Shown: piece by piece, positions 27,176 through 36,488 of the stretch
How positions within the stretch are numbered: position 1 is the first letter of the stretch
How the letters are laid out: each line of letters opens with the position of its first letter
NCBI GenBank assembly: GCA_964510535.1
Contig: CAZECG010000001.1
Coordinates: 80,735 to 144,734 of the forward strand
Origin: JAJPXC01 sp964510535
GTDB taxonomy: Bacteria; Bacteroidota; Bacteroidia; Bacteroidales; Muribaculaceae
Direction of reading: 5' to 3'
Length of the DNA stretch: 64,000 nt
Made by a program: the position numbers and the translations under genes
Notes under the pieces: model-generated
Told to the model about the DNA's origin: nothing
Databases searched by the model: none
The model's input: the letters and a program-made list of their open reading frames with translations, nothing else

Positions 27176-28408
27176 TTATTTGTAAAGGTGATAACGCGCT
27201 TTCTTCATTTTGAACTTGGCGTCATCCTTAGTCCAATAGTCGAACATATCCTCGACCTTGTTGTTCTTGCAGAAACGCTTACGTATCTCAGATGAGCCGG
27301 TCACCTTGTCGAATGTCGTGTAACGTTTTTTATCGCATATCTCAAACGGGTTCTTATCGGGATACATATCGATAAGTTCCTGCATGATGTAGAATTGCGT
27401 TAAAGCCAACGGAGCCGCATCTTTGTCGGTGATGCAAATCTCCACGCCGGCTACGTTCTCGCCCTTAAAGGTTGAATAGAACGGCTTATAAGTAATAGCG
27501 CGGAAGTGGATGCCCGGAAGTTTCAGAGCGTTCAAGCGGTCAGCCAACTTTTGGCCGTCAATCCAAGGTGCTGCGACCGTTTTGAAAGGCAAGGTGTAGC
27601 CAACTCCGATTGACACGCAATAAAGTTCGCCAAGAATACCGGTTACAGGATAATAGATTCCGATTTCAGGATTCGGAATGTGGGGTGAGGGCAAAACCCA
27701 AGGCATACCGGTTTCAGCGTATGGCATATCTCGAGTCCAGCCTTCCATAGGGATAACCGTGAGGTTAACCTTCTTACCGCTGTCGAGCAATCCCTCTTCG
27801 TTGAGATACATCGCCAACTCACCGGGTGTGAGGCCATAAAGGTAAGGGATAGGGAAACGGCTCACAAACGACACCGAGGCTTTTTCAACGAAGTTACCTT
27901 CGACCTTGTTTCCGCCCACGGGATTGGGACGGTCAAGCACCATAAACTCTTTGCCAAGTTCGGCGCAAGCGTCCATAGCCTCGCCCATCGACGAGATAAA
28001 CGTGTAAGAACGGCAACCGATATCCTGAATGTCATAGACCAATACGTCGACATCTTTCAACATTTCTGGAGTCGGCTTGTAAGTCTTACCGAAAATAGAG
28101 TAGACGGTGACTCCGGTTGCGGGATCCACCATATTGTCAACGTGGTCACCGGCGTGTACGTCGCCGCGCACACCGTGCTCAGGGGCAAACAGTGCGGTCA
28201 ATTTCACACCGGGAGCCTCATGCAAAATGTCAACAGTTGATTTATAGTTATTGTCGATGCCGGTGGGATTGGTAATCAGGCCCACACGCTTTCCCTGGAG
28301 CTGAGCGAAACCGTTGTCGCGCAACACCTCGACACCGGGCTTCACCTGTGCCGTTGACATCAACGACACAAGCGAAAGAGCGGCTATAAATGATGATATT
28401 TTCTTCAT
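27176..28408 (-). CDS. namZ: NamZ-type exo-beta-N-acetylmuramidase (DUF1343)
   Basis: A 410-residue DUF1343 protein, the family shown to release MurNAc from the non-reducing end of peptidoglycan fragments. A signal peptide (MKKISSFIAALSLVSLMSTA) directs it to the periplasm or beyond. Family motifs include KRVGLITNPTGID, ALFAPEHGVRGDVHAGDHVD, DVLVYDIQDIGCRSYTFISSM and LDRPNPVGG. It lies 45 bases downstream of the transporter gene and upstream of the D-lactate oxidase, kinase and murQ. Release, import, phosphorylation and lactyl removal of MurNAc are therefore encoded together. Regulation is not visible at this gene. Confidence 0.93.
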   Translation of the reverse strand: MKKISSFIAALSLVSLMSTAQVKPGVEVLRDNGFAQLQGKRVGLITNPTGIDNNYKSTVDILHEAPGVKLTALFAPEHGVRGDVHAGDHVDNMVDPATGVTVYSIFGKTYKPTPEMLKDVDVLVYDIQDIGCRSYTFISSMGEAMDACAELGKEFMVLDRPNPVGGNKVEGNFVEKASVSFVSRFPIPYLYGLTPGELAMYLNEEGLLDSGKKVNLTVIPMEGWTRDMPYAETGMPWVLPSPHIPNPEIGIYYPVTGILGELYCVSIGVGYTLPFKTVAAPWIDGQKLADRLNALKLPGIHFRAITYKPFYSTFKGENVAGVEICITDKDAAPLALTQFYIMQELIDMYPDKNPFEICDKKRYTTFDKVTGSSEIRKRFCKNNKVEDMFDYWTKDDAKFKMKKARYHLYK

Positions 28409-28453
28409 AAGAGATTGTTAGTTTTTCAGTTTCGTTTAAACACTAAAGCTGGA

Positions 28454-29803
28454 TTACTTCGCACCATATTTGGGGTCAATGTGACGGCGCACAAGACCCG
28501 TTACAATCCAAGTGGCGAAGTTACAAGCGAGCACCCACCAGAAGAAGTTGATGTAAGAGTTACCGAGAAGGCTCTCTTTGATATATCCGGCAGCCATACC
28601 GGGGAGCATCATACCAAGTGCCATAAACGCCGTGCAGATTGCATAGTGGGATGTTTTGTAGGGGCCGTCGGCAAAGTACATCATATAGAGCATAAACGCC
28701 GTGAAACCAAATCCGTAGGCAAACTGTTCAAGCACGATTGCGCAGAAGATGATAATTTTGCCTGTAACGTCTGCATAGCTTGGCTGAACGTTAGAAAGCA
28801 CGATGTAAGCCACGCAGTTAAGCGATGTGGCAAGTGCCATAGGCCAAATCCATTTCTTCAATCCGCCGTTCGACGCGCAAATACCGCCGATGATACCACC
28901 GATTGTAAGACCGATGATAGCCAACGTACCGTAAGCGAAACCGACCTCAGTCTGTGTCATACCAAGACCGCCGGCATCGCGCGAAGCGAGGAGGAACGGC
29001 TGGCACAACTTAACGACTTGAGCCTCGGGAAGACGGTAGAGAAGCATAAACAACATAGCGAGAAGCACATGTTTCTTCTGGAAGAAAGTCACAAACGAAC
29101 CGACAAACTCCTTGAGAATCGAGCCGATGCTCTTAGTCTCTTGTTTGTCACCACCTACCGCGCTGTCGGCAGCCGGTTTGGGGAGAATGAACGCATGCCA
29201 CAACGACACGACTGCAAAGAACGCGGCGCAGATAGAGACCGTAAACATCCACGCTTTAGAAACGCTACCTGTCTGCTGCGTCAAGAAGCCCGCAAGCATA
29301 ACGAGACCACCCTGACCAAAGACGTTGGCGCAACGGTAGAACGTCGAGCGAATGCCGACAAACATACTCTGCTCTGCCGTGTTAAGGGCAATCATATAGA
29401 AACCGTCGGATGCAATGTCGTGGGTTGCCGAGCAGAAAGCAGTGATGAAATAGAAGAACAAGCAGACTGCAAACGCCGAAACAGGAAGTCCCTCGGCAAT
29501 TTGCTCAGCATCGGGCAAAGGAAGGGTAAACGCGATTGCGCCCAAACCTACCGCCACGCAAATCTGCATCATGACAGTCCACCAGCGTTTAGTGCGGATA
29601 ATGTCGACAATAGGGCCCCAGAATGGTTTGATAACCCAGGGGAGGTAGAGCCAACCGGTGTAAAGGGTCGCATCGGTTTCCGACATACCGAGCTGAGTGA
29701 AAAGCACCATCGTCACCATATTGATGAAGATGAATGGGATACCTTGCGCAAAATAGAGCGTGGGAATCCATGCCCACGGCGAACGTTTATTAGTTGTTTT
29801 CAT
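28454..29803 (-). CDS. AmpG/MurT-like MFS transporter for MurNAc or muropeptides
   Basis: A 449-residue major facilitator with about 12 hydrophobic segments. The N-terminal signature PTLYFAQGIPFIFINM and YLPWVIKPFWGPIVDI matches the AmpG branch, and SATHDIASDGFYMIAL is the equivalent of the AmpG DIAxDAxR region. AmpG imports anhydro-muropeptides; in Tannerella the related MurT imports MurNAc. Lying between a SpoIID-like gene and namZ, upstream of a kinase and murQ, it is most likely the inner-membrane MurNAc importer of this locus. Free MurNAc as the substrate is an inference from the neighbours. Confidence 0.9.
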   Translation of the reverse strand: MKTTNKRSPWAWIPTLYFAQGIPFIFINMVTMVLFTQLGMSETDATLYTGWLYLPWVIKPFWGPIVDIIRTKRWWTVMMQICVAVGLGAIAFTLPLPDAEQIAEGLPVSAFAVCLFFYFITAFCSATHDIASDGFYMIALNTAEQSMFVGIRSTFYRCANVFGQGGLVMLAGFLTQQTGSVSKAWMFTVSICAAFFAVVSLWHAFILPKPAADSAVGGDKQETKSIGSILKEFVGSFVTFFQKKHVLLAMLFMLLYRLPEAQVVKLCQPFLLASRDAGGLGMTQTEVGFAYGTLAIIGLTIGGIIGGICASNGGLKKWIWPMALATSLNCVAYIVLSNVQPSYADVTGKIIIFCAIVLEQFAYGFGFTAFMLYMMYFADGPYKTSHYAICTAFMALGMMLPGMAAGYIKESLLGNSYINFFWWVLACNFATWIVTGLVRRHIDPKYGAK

Positions 29804-29839
29804 TTAAATGTTAACAATGATTGGTTTAGATTTTTAAGA

Positions 29840-31180
29840 TTAATAGAGACGCGTGCACTCCGAGTCGATGAAGTAGTGCGACAAGATTTCGTGATAGCCG
29901 AAACCGTTAGCACCCATGACAGCCGCACCGATTTGGCACAAGCCTACGCCATGACCCCACCCTGCTCCGTGCAAAGTGAACGAACCCGGGATGCCGTCAG
30001 CATCAATGTCGGTGCGTTCAACGACAAACGCCGAACTGTAGAGGTGCGACTTAGACAATGCACGGCGGATGATAAGCTCCTTGCCGATGACAAGCGTGCG
30101 TTTCGTGCCCACCACCTCAAGTTTCCACAGGCGGCCCGAAGTGCCGCGGCTGACGGGAACGAGGTTAATGATTTGTCCAAAGTCGATACCGAGGCGGCTG
30201 TGAATCAACTCTGAAATTTCTTTCTGAGTGTAAGTCACTTTCCAGCGATAGAAATCCTTGGTTTCCTGGTCATAGTTGTTGAGCACTTGACCAAGTATCT
30301 CAGCAGAATCAGTATTACAGTAAGCCGCCGGCTGACTGAGAATCCACTCCTCGGCGTTGCGCTCGATTGACAAGTCGGGGAAGTCATTGACATCCTGACC
30401 GTCGCGTCGAGGCTGAAGATAATGGTGGTCTACCGACTCCCAACAAGTGTCAAATCGTTCAAACACACCGCCGCAGCATTTCGAGAAGCGGGCATCGCAA
30501 AGCTCGCCTTGATACATCAAGACTTCGCCGCGAGTCGCCGCTACTGCTTCAGCCACGGTGGGCGTGGTTTGGCGGGTGACACCCTGATAACGCTGACAAT
30601 GGTCATCGGCACAAACGTCAAAGTTTGTGTGATCTTCGCGGTCAAACCATTTAATCAACTCATTGTCATCAGCGTGGCAACCACACTCGTCGCCACAACA
30701 AGTGTCATGAGCATCGCCGTGTTGTCCGGCGAGACGCTCGCGTTTCTCGATTTGGGCAAGAAGCCAACTGCGGGAAATCACGGCATGTGCCTTGAGCAAC
30801 TCCAACGACGCTGTCGCACTCATTTCCGACGAGATTACGCTACACAGGTAATCTTCGAGCGGGAGAATGTTTACAGCAGTCAATTTGTCGCCCTCGACGA
30901 TGAGGCTCAACGAGCCTTTGAACACTTGCGTTTCACGACGTTCCCAATGGAAGTCGACCCCGATGATTACATCATGCAATTCAAACAAAGATGACTCGGT
31001 GAGCGGCGTGAACAAATAATTATCTGATTTGACTCCGTCGATAACGACCTTGCCGTCATCTATGCGGGCGACATGGTCACCCGTGACTACTTTGCCGTTG
31101 AGTTCAAAATCGCCGCGTAACGAGAATTTAATCTCCGTTCCACTGACAATCCCGACTTTCAATTTGGGCTCTTCCATCAT
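29840..31180 (-). CDS. SpoIID/LytB-domain protein without a signal peptide
   Basis: About 446 residues. SpoIID proteins are lytic transglycosylases acting on peptide-free glycan strands. The family core is present: VISSEMSATASLELLKAHAVISRSW with the catalytic Glu119, the zinc-loop FDVCADDHCQRYQG (Cys190, His194, Cys195) and the C-terminal GAGWGHGVGLCQIGAAVMGANG. Unusually, no signal peptide or membrane segment is seen at the N terminus (MMEEPKLKVGIVSGTEIKF), so it may act in the cytoplasm. A Cys-rich insert (DTCCGDECGC, residues about 159-168) lies between core motifs. A TTG at 31210 is in frame, but the double ATG at 31180 and 31177 is a better start. It is 36 bases upstream of the MFS importer. 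Confidence 0.88.
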   Translation of the reverse strand: MMEEPKLKVGIVSGTEIKFSLRGDFELNGKVVTGDHVARIDDGKVVIDGVKSDNYLFTPLTESSLFELHDVIIGVDFHWERRETQVFKGSLSLIVEGDKLTAVNILPLEDYLCSVISSEMSATASLELLKAHAVISRSWLLAQIEKRERLAGQHGDAHDTCCGDECGCHADDNELIKWFDREDHTNFDVCADDHCQRYQGVTRQTTPTVAEAVAATRGEVLMYQGELCDARFSKCCGGVFERFDTCWESVDHHYLQPRRDGQDVNDFPDLSIERNAEEWILSQPAAYCNTDSAEILGQVLNNYDQETKDFYRWKVTYTQKEISELIHSRLGIDFGQIINLVPVSRGTSGRLWKLEVVGTKRTLVIGKELIIRRALSKSHLYSSAFVVERTDIDADGIPGSFTLHGAGWGHGVGLCQIGAAVMGANGFGYHEILSHYFIDSECTRLY

Positions 31181-31238
31181 GAATCTTTTAATCTTTAAAC
31201 CATTTGACAAACAAAATAGCTAAGGCCAAGTCGACCGG

Positions 31239-32177
31239 TCACTTTTTCAATTTAGAAACTATCGATTTGACATCCTCGTTGCTCAAGCACAACTCATCAT
31301 AGATTTTCTTGATGACATCAGCGTCAACTCGATTGAAATCTTTCTCGAGAGGCGTGATAAACACGCCGCCCATATCAACCGATGCCGGGCTGAGCAACAT
31401 AGTGTCGTCACCTTCAGTGCCATAGAACGACGGACGGTGACGTTTACGAGGAATAACGACAAGGTTTACCTTGTCGCCCTGCTTGTAGCAGAGGATATTC
31501 ATCATAGGCTCAGTCTCGCCTTCATTCTGAGGCAGAGCTGCATACAGACGGTCGAAGAGTTCCTGGCCATATTCGTAATCGGCGGTGCTGATTACGAACA
31601 TATTGAGTGGCAAGCCGTTGACGACAGAGAGACTGCCTTTATCGCTTTCCTCGATAGTTTCGAGCTGAGCGCCGTCGATAGCCTCGGCAATCGTCAAAAA
31701 GTCAGAGTTGCCGGCCTGGAAGTGCATATGGTCGGGGGCTGATGCGCCACACTTAGGCCCGTTATAGAACACCGTGTAACCTTCCAATTCATCCGTCAGA
31801 CGCATCATATCTGCGACACGGCCCTTGATAAGCTGATCAACGTGGCTGCGGTCGGGAATAGTCAGGTGACGGGGGAAGATGGGGAACGGGTTAATCAAAA
31901 CCACATATTTGTCCCAATCAATGCCGCGCTGCACCGCCGGGCGGTTAGCCTCGCAAAGGAAACACTTGCGCTCTTTGAGCGATTTTGTATCAACTTTTGC
32001 CGACGACGACACGATGCGGGCAGGGTTGAATTGAACCCTGACCGCCATGCCATCGACATCGATAGTTTTCACCTTGACACCGGCGAGTGCGCTGAAGTTA
32101 TCAGCCGCCTGCTGCCACTCGACCAACTGCGATGCAAACAGGTCGCTTACCTGCTGAACAAGTGTGTTATTAGCCAT
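31239..32177 (-). CDS. DUF4922 protein, HIT/GalT-like nucleotidyltransferase fold
   Basis: A 312-residue cytoplasmic protein. It has a CxxC pair (KCFLCEANRP, Cys72 and Cys75), a conserved VVLINPFPIFPRHLTIPDRSH segment and a histidine-triad-like motif DHMHFQ (His150, His152, Gln154). The HxHxQ form is that of the GalT branch of the HIT superfamily, whose members transfer nucleotides to or from sugar phosphates or cleave dinucleoside polyphosphates. The gene overlaps the glycosyltransferase upstream by 8 bases, suggesting a joint pathway. The actual substrate is unknown; a sugar-1-phosphate or Ap4A-type reaction are both possible. Confidence 0.82.
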   Translation of the reverse strand: MANNTLVQQVSDLFASQLVEWQQAADNFSALAGVKVKTIDVDGMAVRVQFNPARIVSSSAKVDTKSLKERKCFLCEANRPAVQRGIDWDKYVVLINPFPIFPRHLTIPDRSHVDQLIKGRVADMMRLTDELEGYTVFYNGPKCGASAPDHMHFQAGNSDFLTIAEAIDGAQLETIEESDKGSLSVVNGLPLNMFVISTADYEYGQELFDRLYAALPQNEGETEPMMNILCYKQGDKVNLVVIPRKRHRPSFYGTEGDDTMLLSPASVDMGGVFITPLEKDFNRVDADVIKKIYDELCLSNEDVKSIVSKLKK

Positions 32178-33639
32178 TGCAACGATTTTTTGCGATACGC
32201 GCCTGAAGCTCCCAAGTGCGGATGCGGTCCTTGTAAAGGTTGTTGGCGTTCATCTTGTTGCGGTCGAGAGCGGCATCAGAGTTGTCCTCCCAACGGCGGC
32301 AAAGATAGATTGAATGCCAGATGCGACCGATTTGATAGTTACGCGAGATTGCGAGACCCTCGGCATAGTCCTCTCCATAGCTTGTGTTGGGGATGGGGAT
32401 GTTGCGCAACAGCGGAGTATAGAACGAGCGGGGTGCGCCGAGACCGTTGATGCGGAGAGCATTGTTGCGACCGTTTTCGGGAGTCCACTCCTTGTGGTCG
32501 ATTACGCCCGGGGGAATCATCTGTTTGTTGATGTCGGTGAGCGTATAGGTACCGACTACCATACCGCAGTTCTGCTCATAGAAAGCCTTAACCACTGTTG
32601 CGATAGTGTTCTCGTCGGCATAAACGTCGTCGCTGTCAAGCTGGATGGCAAACTTACCGCACTTCTCGTGGTGTACGCCGTAGTTCCAGCAACCACCGAT
32701 ACCGAGGTCTTTGCGCTCGGGAACGAGATGAATCACGCGGGAATCGTTCTTATACTCATCGATTGCCTCAGTGGTACCGTCGGTGCTGTGGTTGTCGACG
32801 ATAATGAGATTGAAGGGGAAGTCGGTCTTCTGTGAGAGCACACTTTCGATAGCGTCACGGATAGTGCGCACACGGTTACGAACGGGGATGATAACCGAAG
32901 CCTCAACTTCAAAGTCGCCCTGGTTAAAGTCGATTTTGTCAAACTCAGGTGCGAGGTAGCCGCCAATGGCTTTGAGGTGTGCGGTGCAAGCCTCCTCCAT
33001 CTCTATCTGCACGCCGCGGTTCTTCGGGTCTACATAATCAAATATTTTCTCACCGCTGCGACGGTTGTCAACCTCTACGTCGTCATAGAGATACTCGTTG
33101 ATGTGAACGAGGCTCGACTCGCGAGAGACGCGCAAACGCAAATCATAGAGACCTGCTGCGGTGTACTCTTTGTCGATGCCTGCTGCGGCGTTCTTCAAGC
33201 ACTTGGTGCAGAAGAAGAGCAGCGAACCGAAGTCGAAGTCATCACGCAACGAACCGAATTGGTAGTCGATTACGGGATAGTTCACGCGCTTACCATCGGC
33301 CACTGCATAGTGGTCAGCGTAAAGCATAGCTGCTTTTGAATCTTCAGCGAGAGTTACGAAACGTTCCAACGACAGATAACCAAGTACCAACTGGTTATAT
33401 TTCGTATAAAGGAGAGTGTACTTGCCGGTAGCGGCTTGTGCTATTTTTTTCATCGTAGCCGAGCTGTTGAGAGCGTCAATCACTATCAACTCGCAACCGT
33501 CGAGCGGTTTAGCGTCTTTGTCGGTTGACAACAAGATTACTTTGTCTACCAAAGCCGATGCTTTGAGCTGGTCAACTGTGCCTTGAGCTTGCGCTGCGTC
33601 GGCGTAGGGGATGAAACTGGTGATAATAGCGTCCATCAT
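32170..33639 (-). CDS. Two-domain family 2 glycosyltransferase
   Basis: A 489-residue cytoplasmic protein without membrane segments. Residues about 245-480 are a classical GT2 GT-A fold: VIIPVRNRVRTIRDAIESVL, IIVDNHSTDGTTEAI and the metal-binding LDSDD (residues 334-338). Residues 1-240 look like a second, degenerate GT-A domain (for example GKYTLLYTKYNQLVLG where a DxD would be expected), possibly a regulatory or acceptor-binding module. It is coupled to the DUF4922 gene by an 8-base overlap and follows the amidase-like gene by 20 bases. The sugar and acceptor are unknown. Confidence 0.85.
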   Translation of the reverse strand: MMDAIITSFIPYADAAQAQGTVDQLKASALVDKVILLSTDKDAKPLDGCELIVIDALNSSATMKKIAQAATGKYTLLYTKYNQLVLGYLSLERFVTLAEDSKAAMLYADHYAVADGKRVNYPVIDYQFGSLRDDFDFGSLLFFCTKCLKNAAAGIDKEYTAAGLYDLRLRVSRESSLVHINEYLYDDVEVDNRRSGEKIFDYVDPKNRGVQIEMEEACTAHLKAIGGYLAPEFDKIDFNQGDFEVEASVIIPVRNRVRTIRDAIESVLSQKTDFPFNLIIVDNHSTDGTTEAIDEYKNDSRVIHLVPERKDLGIGGCWNYGVHHEKCGKFAIQLDSDDVYADENTIATVVKAFYEQNCGMVVGTYTLTDINKQMIPPGVIDHKEWTPENGRNNALRINGLGAPRSFYTPLLRNIPIPNTSYGEDYAEGLAISRNYQIGRIWHSIYLCRRWEDNSDAALDRNKMNANNLYKDRIRTWELQARIAKNRCNG

Positions 33640-33659
33640 GATGATTTTTAGGGTTTATA

Positions 33660-36440
33660 TTATTTTTTACTTTTCTTCTTTTTATTACTCTTTTTGCTTT
33701 TACTGATTTTTGACGGTTTTTTCGCTCCGGCGTCTTCTTTCACCAATTTTTCACGGTGAGCCGACGAGAAAAACGCCAACACTTGACTCATCAAATTGTC
33801 GCGCTCCTCACGCGATTTGATGGTCTCAAACGGAAAACCAACCGCCACAACCTTCCTGACACCGTCGTCTAAAGCTGTCCCCGCTATGAGGTTGTTTTCA
33901 GTGTACCTCATGAAAGTGCAGCTTACGGTATTGTCGGCGGGATAGAACGAGTCAGGCGACTCCACGGCATAACTGTCGGCGTTAAGCGTGTTGCTGAACT
34001 CATACGCCCCGGCTCCGAGCGAATTGAAACGGGTAGGCACTTGATATGCCTCACCTGTAACAGAAGCCTGACCGACTCTCCATTTATATCCGAGGATATC
34101 AGCTGCGAATGCCTGGTCGGCCTGCTTGACTTCGGGCGATGACAACTCATTGTCCCACAAATCACTGGCTATGTATGAACCCGTGACAAATATGTCGCCG
34201 CCCGATTTTGAAAATTCGGTCAGCTTGTTTTGGAGTGCAGGTGGGAACGTCTTATAACGAGAGCCGTAGACACCGCGACCGACGGTGACCTCCTTCTGCT
34301 TGCCCAAGATAAGGTCAAGCACCGCAACCGACGGCTGCGAACGGCTGTTCATATAGGCATCGACGCTCATGGAAATAAACGGATAACCTGCGGCGCGGAT
34401 AGCTTCGCCGTGGGTGAGCACATAGTCCAGCGTATTCCCTGCGACTACTTCTGTCTCATAGTTGGCGCGGCTCGCTCCAAACCCGGCTGCGTCATCATCC
34501 ATCCACGGAATATCGCGGCGGAACTCAAACTGTGAACCGATGAAACTTATGTCGCGGATATATGGCACCCCGTGGTCACGAGAGTCATAGAAACCTGCAA
34601 TTTCCCCGGAGTCAAACGTGTCGGGTCCTGAGACGCGGGTGAAGCCGTTGACTATCATCACCGGAGCTTTGTCCGACGGCAACCCGCACATGGCGAGTGT
34701 CTCCCCGGCGAAACTGCGCCCGCCTTCATTGACAGCGACAACGCGGAATGAATGGATTTCATCATCATCTACGCCGAACGCCCATGCCTCGGTATCGACT
34801 TCGGCGACACGGCGGAACGCTCCGCTGCCCACGCGTTCCTCCACGATATAGCGTGTCGGCACGGCCGACGGCTCAAGACTGTCGACGGTCGCCTTCCACG
34901 ATAGCTTGTAAGTCCTATCACCGACTACGGATATCGCCATCTCCCTGACGGGCAACGGCTGCACCACATAAGGGCGTCCGTCACGCTCGGCGAGGAATCG
35001 CAACATCCCTTTATAGATAGCTCGGCTCACCGTGAATCGGAACCCGGGGTCAAGCCCGTATTTCATATCAGCGAAATTCTGATGCGACAACAGTTCGAGC
35101 AACATGGCCGGCACCTCCGGCACCCGCGCCTCATAATAGCTCTTGTCCCACATCTGGCGGCGCGTCCATTTAGGCTCATAAGCGGCTCTGACATCGTTGA
35201 CTATCGTCGTCATTACCATGTCGGTAAGCACCCCCGAGACCTTGCGGTCAGCCCCGTTGGCATACTTTCCACCCCCATCGGTGTAATAAATACCCAACGT
35301 GCCTATGATGGAATCGTTGCGGGTCGTACCGGCATCCGTGTGAAAAGCGAACGACAAATCTATCGGGATGTTGAGACCCTTGCGGTCGGGAAGCACCGAG
35401 GAGCCGCCGGCGAGATAATTGACCCATTCGCCGCGGCATTTATAGTCGTCGGTATAGTCGTTGACGTTCCCCGACGGGGTATAGACGCTGTCAGGGACGC
35501 CGGCCCATTGCAACCAATAGCGCGCACCCTCGGTGAAACGCGGGTAACCGCTCACAACATACTGATAGTCAATATCATCAAGAGGTTCTTTGACTATGCG
35601 GGCCACATTTCCCATGCCGCCGCCTATTTTGACAGCGTCAGCCGTTACCACTCCGTCGGTCGACGAAACATTCGTCAGCTCCACCACCGGGAGGTCTGCC
35701 CCGGCGGAAAGTGGGAAATGACCCAAATAGACCCATGTTCCGCCGCCCATACGCTGATTAACCCTAAACTCCTTTGGACCGGCGGCGGTGTTGACAGTGT
35801 AATGCGCATCGCCGACGCTGTTTGGCAACGTCGCATACGACACATAGACCGCATAATCCCCGGCGGCGGGAATATCGGCCGACCAGACTGCGGTCGACGC
35901 GCCACTGCGGTCACCGACCGTGGCTACGCAGCGCGAGCTGCCGTCAGCAAAAGGATTGTCACCATTTTTCAAGGGTGATTTTTTAAATGCGAACCCCTTG
36001 ATTCCCGTGTCGCCCCAACGTTTCACTGCGTTGTTCTCTCTGTAACGGCCGATCGCCAAACCGCCGTCATTGTCGACTACGGCTTCAAACACCGCCGTGT
36101 CGCGCTCGCGAGGGCTCATCACATACGCCCCGGCGTTCTCAAGCATCGGCATCAGGTAAGGGATAACGTAGCTCTGTGTATAGAGGTCTTCTACCGTCTC
36201 GAAAATTCGCGCCCGCTGCCACTCCCATCGGTTCAGCTTTGGCTCGAAATACCATCCATGACTTTGCCACACAGCGATATTCCTCCCGTCAAGCCCTTTG
36301 GGGGCAGCCGGTTCTCCAACACGCGTGACAAACGGCACGCTCTCGGTCGGCCGGTTTATCGTAAGCCCGGTCAGCCCACCGCCCTGTGCGGTTAGGCTTA
36401 GCGAGATTCCGAGTGTCAGAATTGATTGTTTTAAGGTCAT
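33660..36440 (-). CDS. Secreted amidase-like protein with golvesin domain
   Basis: About 926 residues. An N-terminal signal-like segment (TLKQSILTLGISLSLTA) is followed by a region resembling N-acetylmuramoyl-L-alanine amidases, interrupted by a golvesin-type carbohydrate-binding module (residues about 195-280, with GDYAVYVSYATLPNSVGDAHYTV). The amidase motifs AVWQSHGWY, DLSFAFHTDAG and VPAMLLELLSHQN supply the expected His and Glu positions. Homologues are often labelled xanthan lyase. A fibronectin-like part and a C-terminal domain follow, and the tail is strongly basic (SKISKSKKSNKKKKSKK). The ATG at 36440 is preferred to a TTG at 36458. It heads the salvage run and probably strips peptides from glycan strands; this is inferred. 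Confidence 0.8.
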   Translation of the reverse strand: MTLKQSILTLGISLSLTAQGGGLTGLTINRPTESVPFVTRVGEPAAPKGLDGRNIAVWQSHGWYFEPKLNRWEWQRARIFETVEDLYTQSYVIPYLMPMLENAGAYVMSPRERDTAVFEAVVDNDGGLAIGRYRENNAVKRWGDTGIKGFAFKKSPLKNGDNPFADGSSRCVATVGDRSGASTAVWSADIPAAGDYAVYVSYATLPNSVGDAHYTVNTAAGPKEFRVNQRMGGGTWVYLGHFPLSAGADLPVVELTNVSSTDGVVTADAVKIGGGMGNVARIVKEPLDDIDYQYVVSGYPRFTEGARYWLQWAGVPDSVYTPSGNVNDYTDDYKCRGEWVNYLAGGSSVLPDRKGLNIPIDLSFAFHTDAGTTRNDSIIGTLGIYYTDGGGKYANGADRKVSGVLTDMVMTTIVNDVRAAYEPKWTRRQMWDKSYYEARVPEVPAMLLELLSHQNFADMKYGLDPGFRFTVSRAIYKGMLRFLAERDGRPYVVQPLPVREMAISVVGDRTYKLSWKATVDSLEPSAVPTRYIVEERVGSGAFRRVAEVDTEAWAFGVDDDEIHSFRVVAVNEGGRSFAGETLAMCGLPSDKAPVMIVNGFTRVSGPDTFDSGEIAGFYDSRDHGVPYIRDISFIGSQFEFRRDIPWMDDDAAGFGASRANYETEVVAGNTLDYVLTHGEAIRAAGYPFISMSVDAYMNSRSQPSVAVLDLILGKQKEVTVGRGVYGSRYKTFPPALQNKLTEFSKSGGDIFVTGSYIASDLWDNELSSPEVKQADQAFAADILGYKWRVGQASVTGEAYQVPTRFNSLGAGAYEFSNTLNADSYAVESPDSFYPADNTVSCTFMRYTENNLIAGTALDDGVRKVVAVGFPFETIKSREERDNLMSQVLAFFSSAHREKLVKEDAGAKKPSKISKSKKSNKKKKSKK

Positions 36441-36480
36441 CAAACTGTGTTTATGCAAAAAATGACAAATTGGTATCCGA

Positions 36481-36488
36481 CAAAGTTA
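36481..36488 (-). promoter_or_regulatory. Putative promoter -7 box of the salvage operon
   Basis: TAACTTTG on the minus strand fits TAnnTTTG and lies 41 bases before the ATG at 36440. A consensus -33 is not evident. All genes from 36440 down to 19500 follow with gaps of at most 58 bases, so this may drive a twelve-gene transcript. Confidence 0.45.

Noticed and set aside
28415..30214. 599-codon open frame on the + strand
   Set aside because: It runs antisense through the MFS importer and part of the SpoIID-like gene, both of which have clear family motifs. Its translation is rich in His, Arg, Lys and Cys without any recognisable fold.
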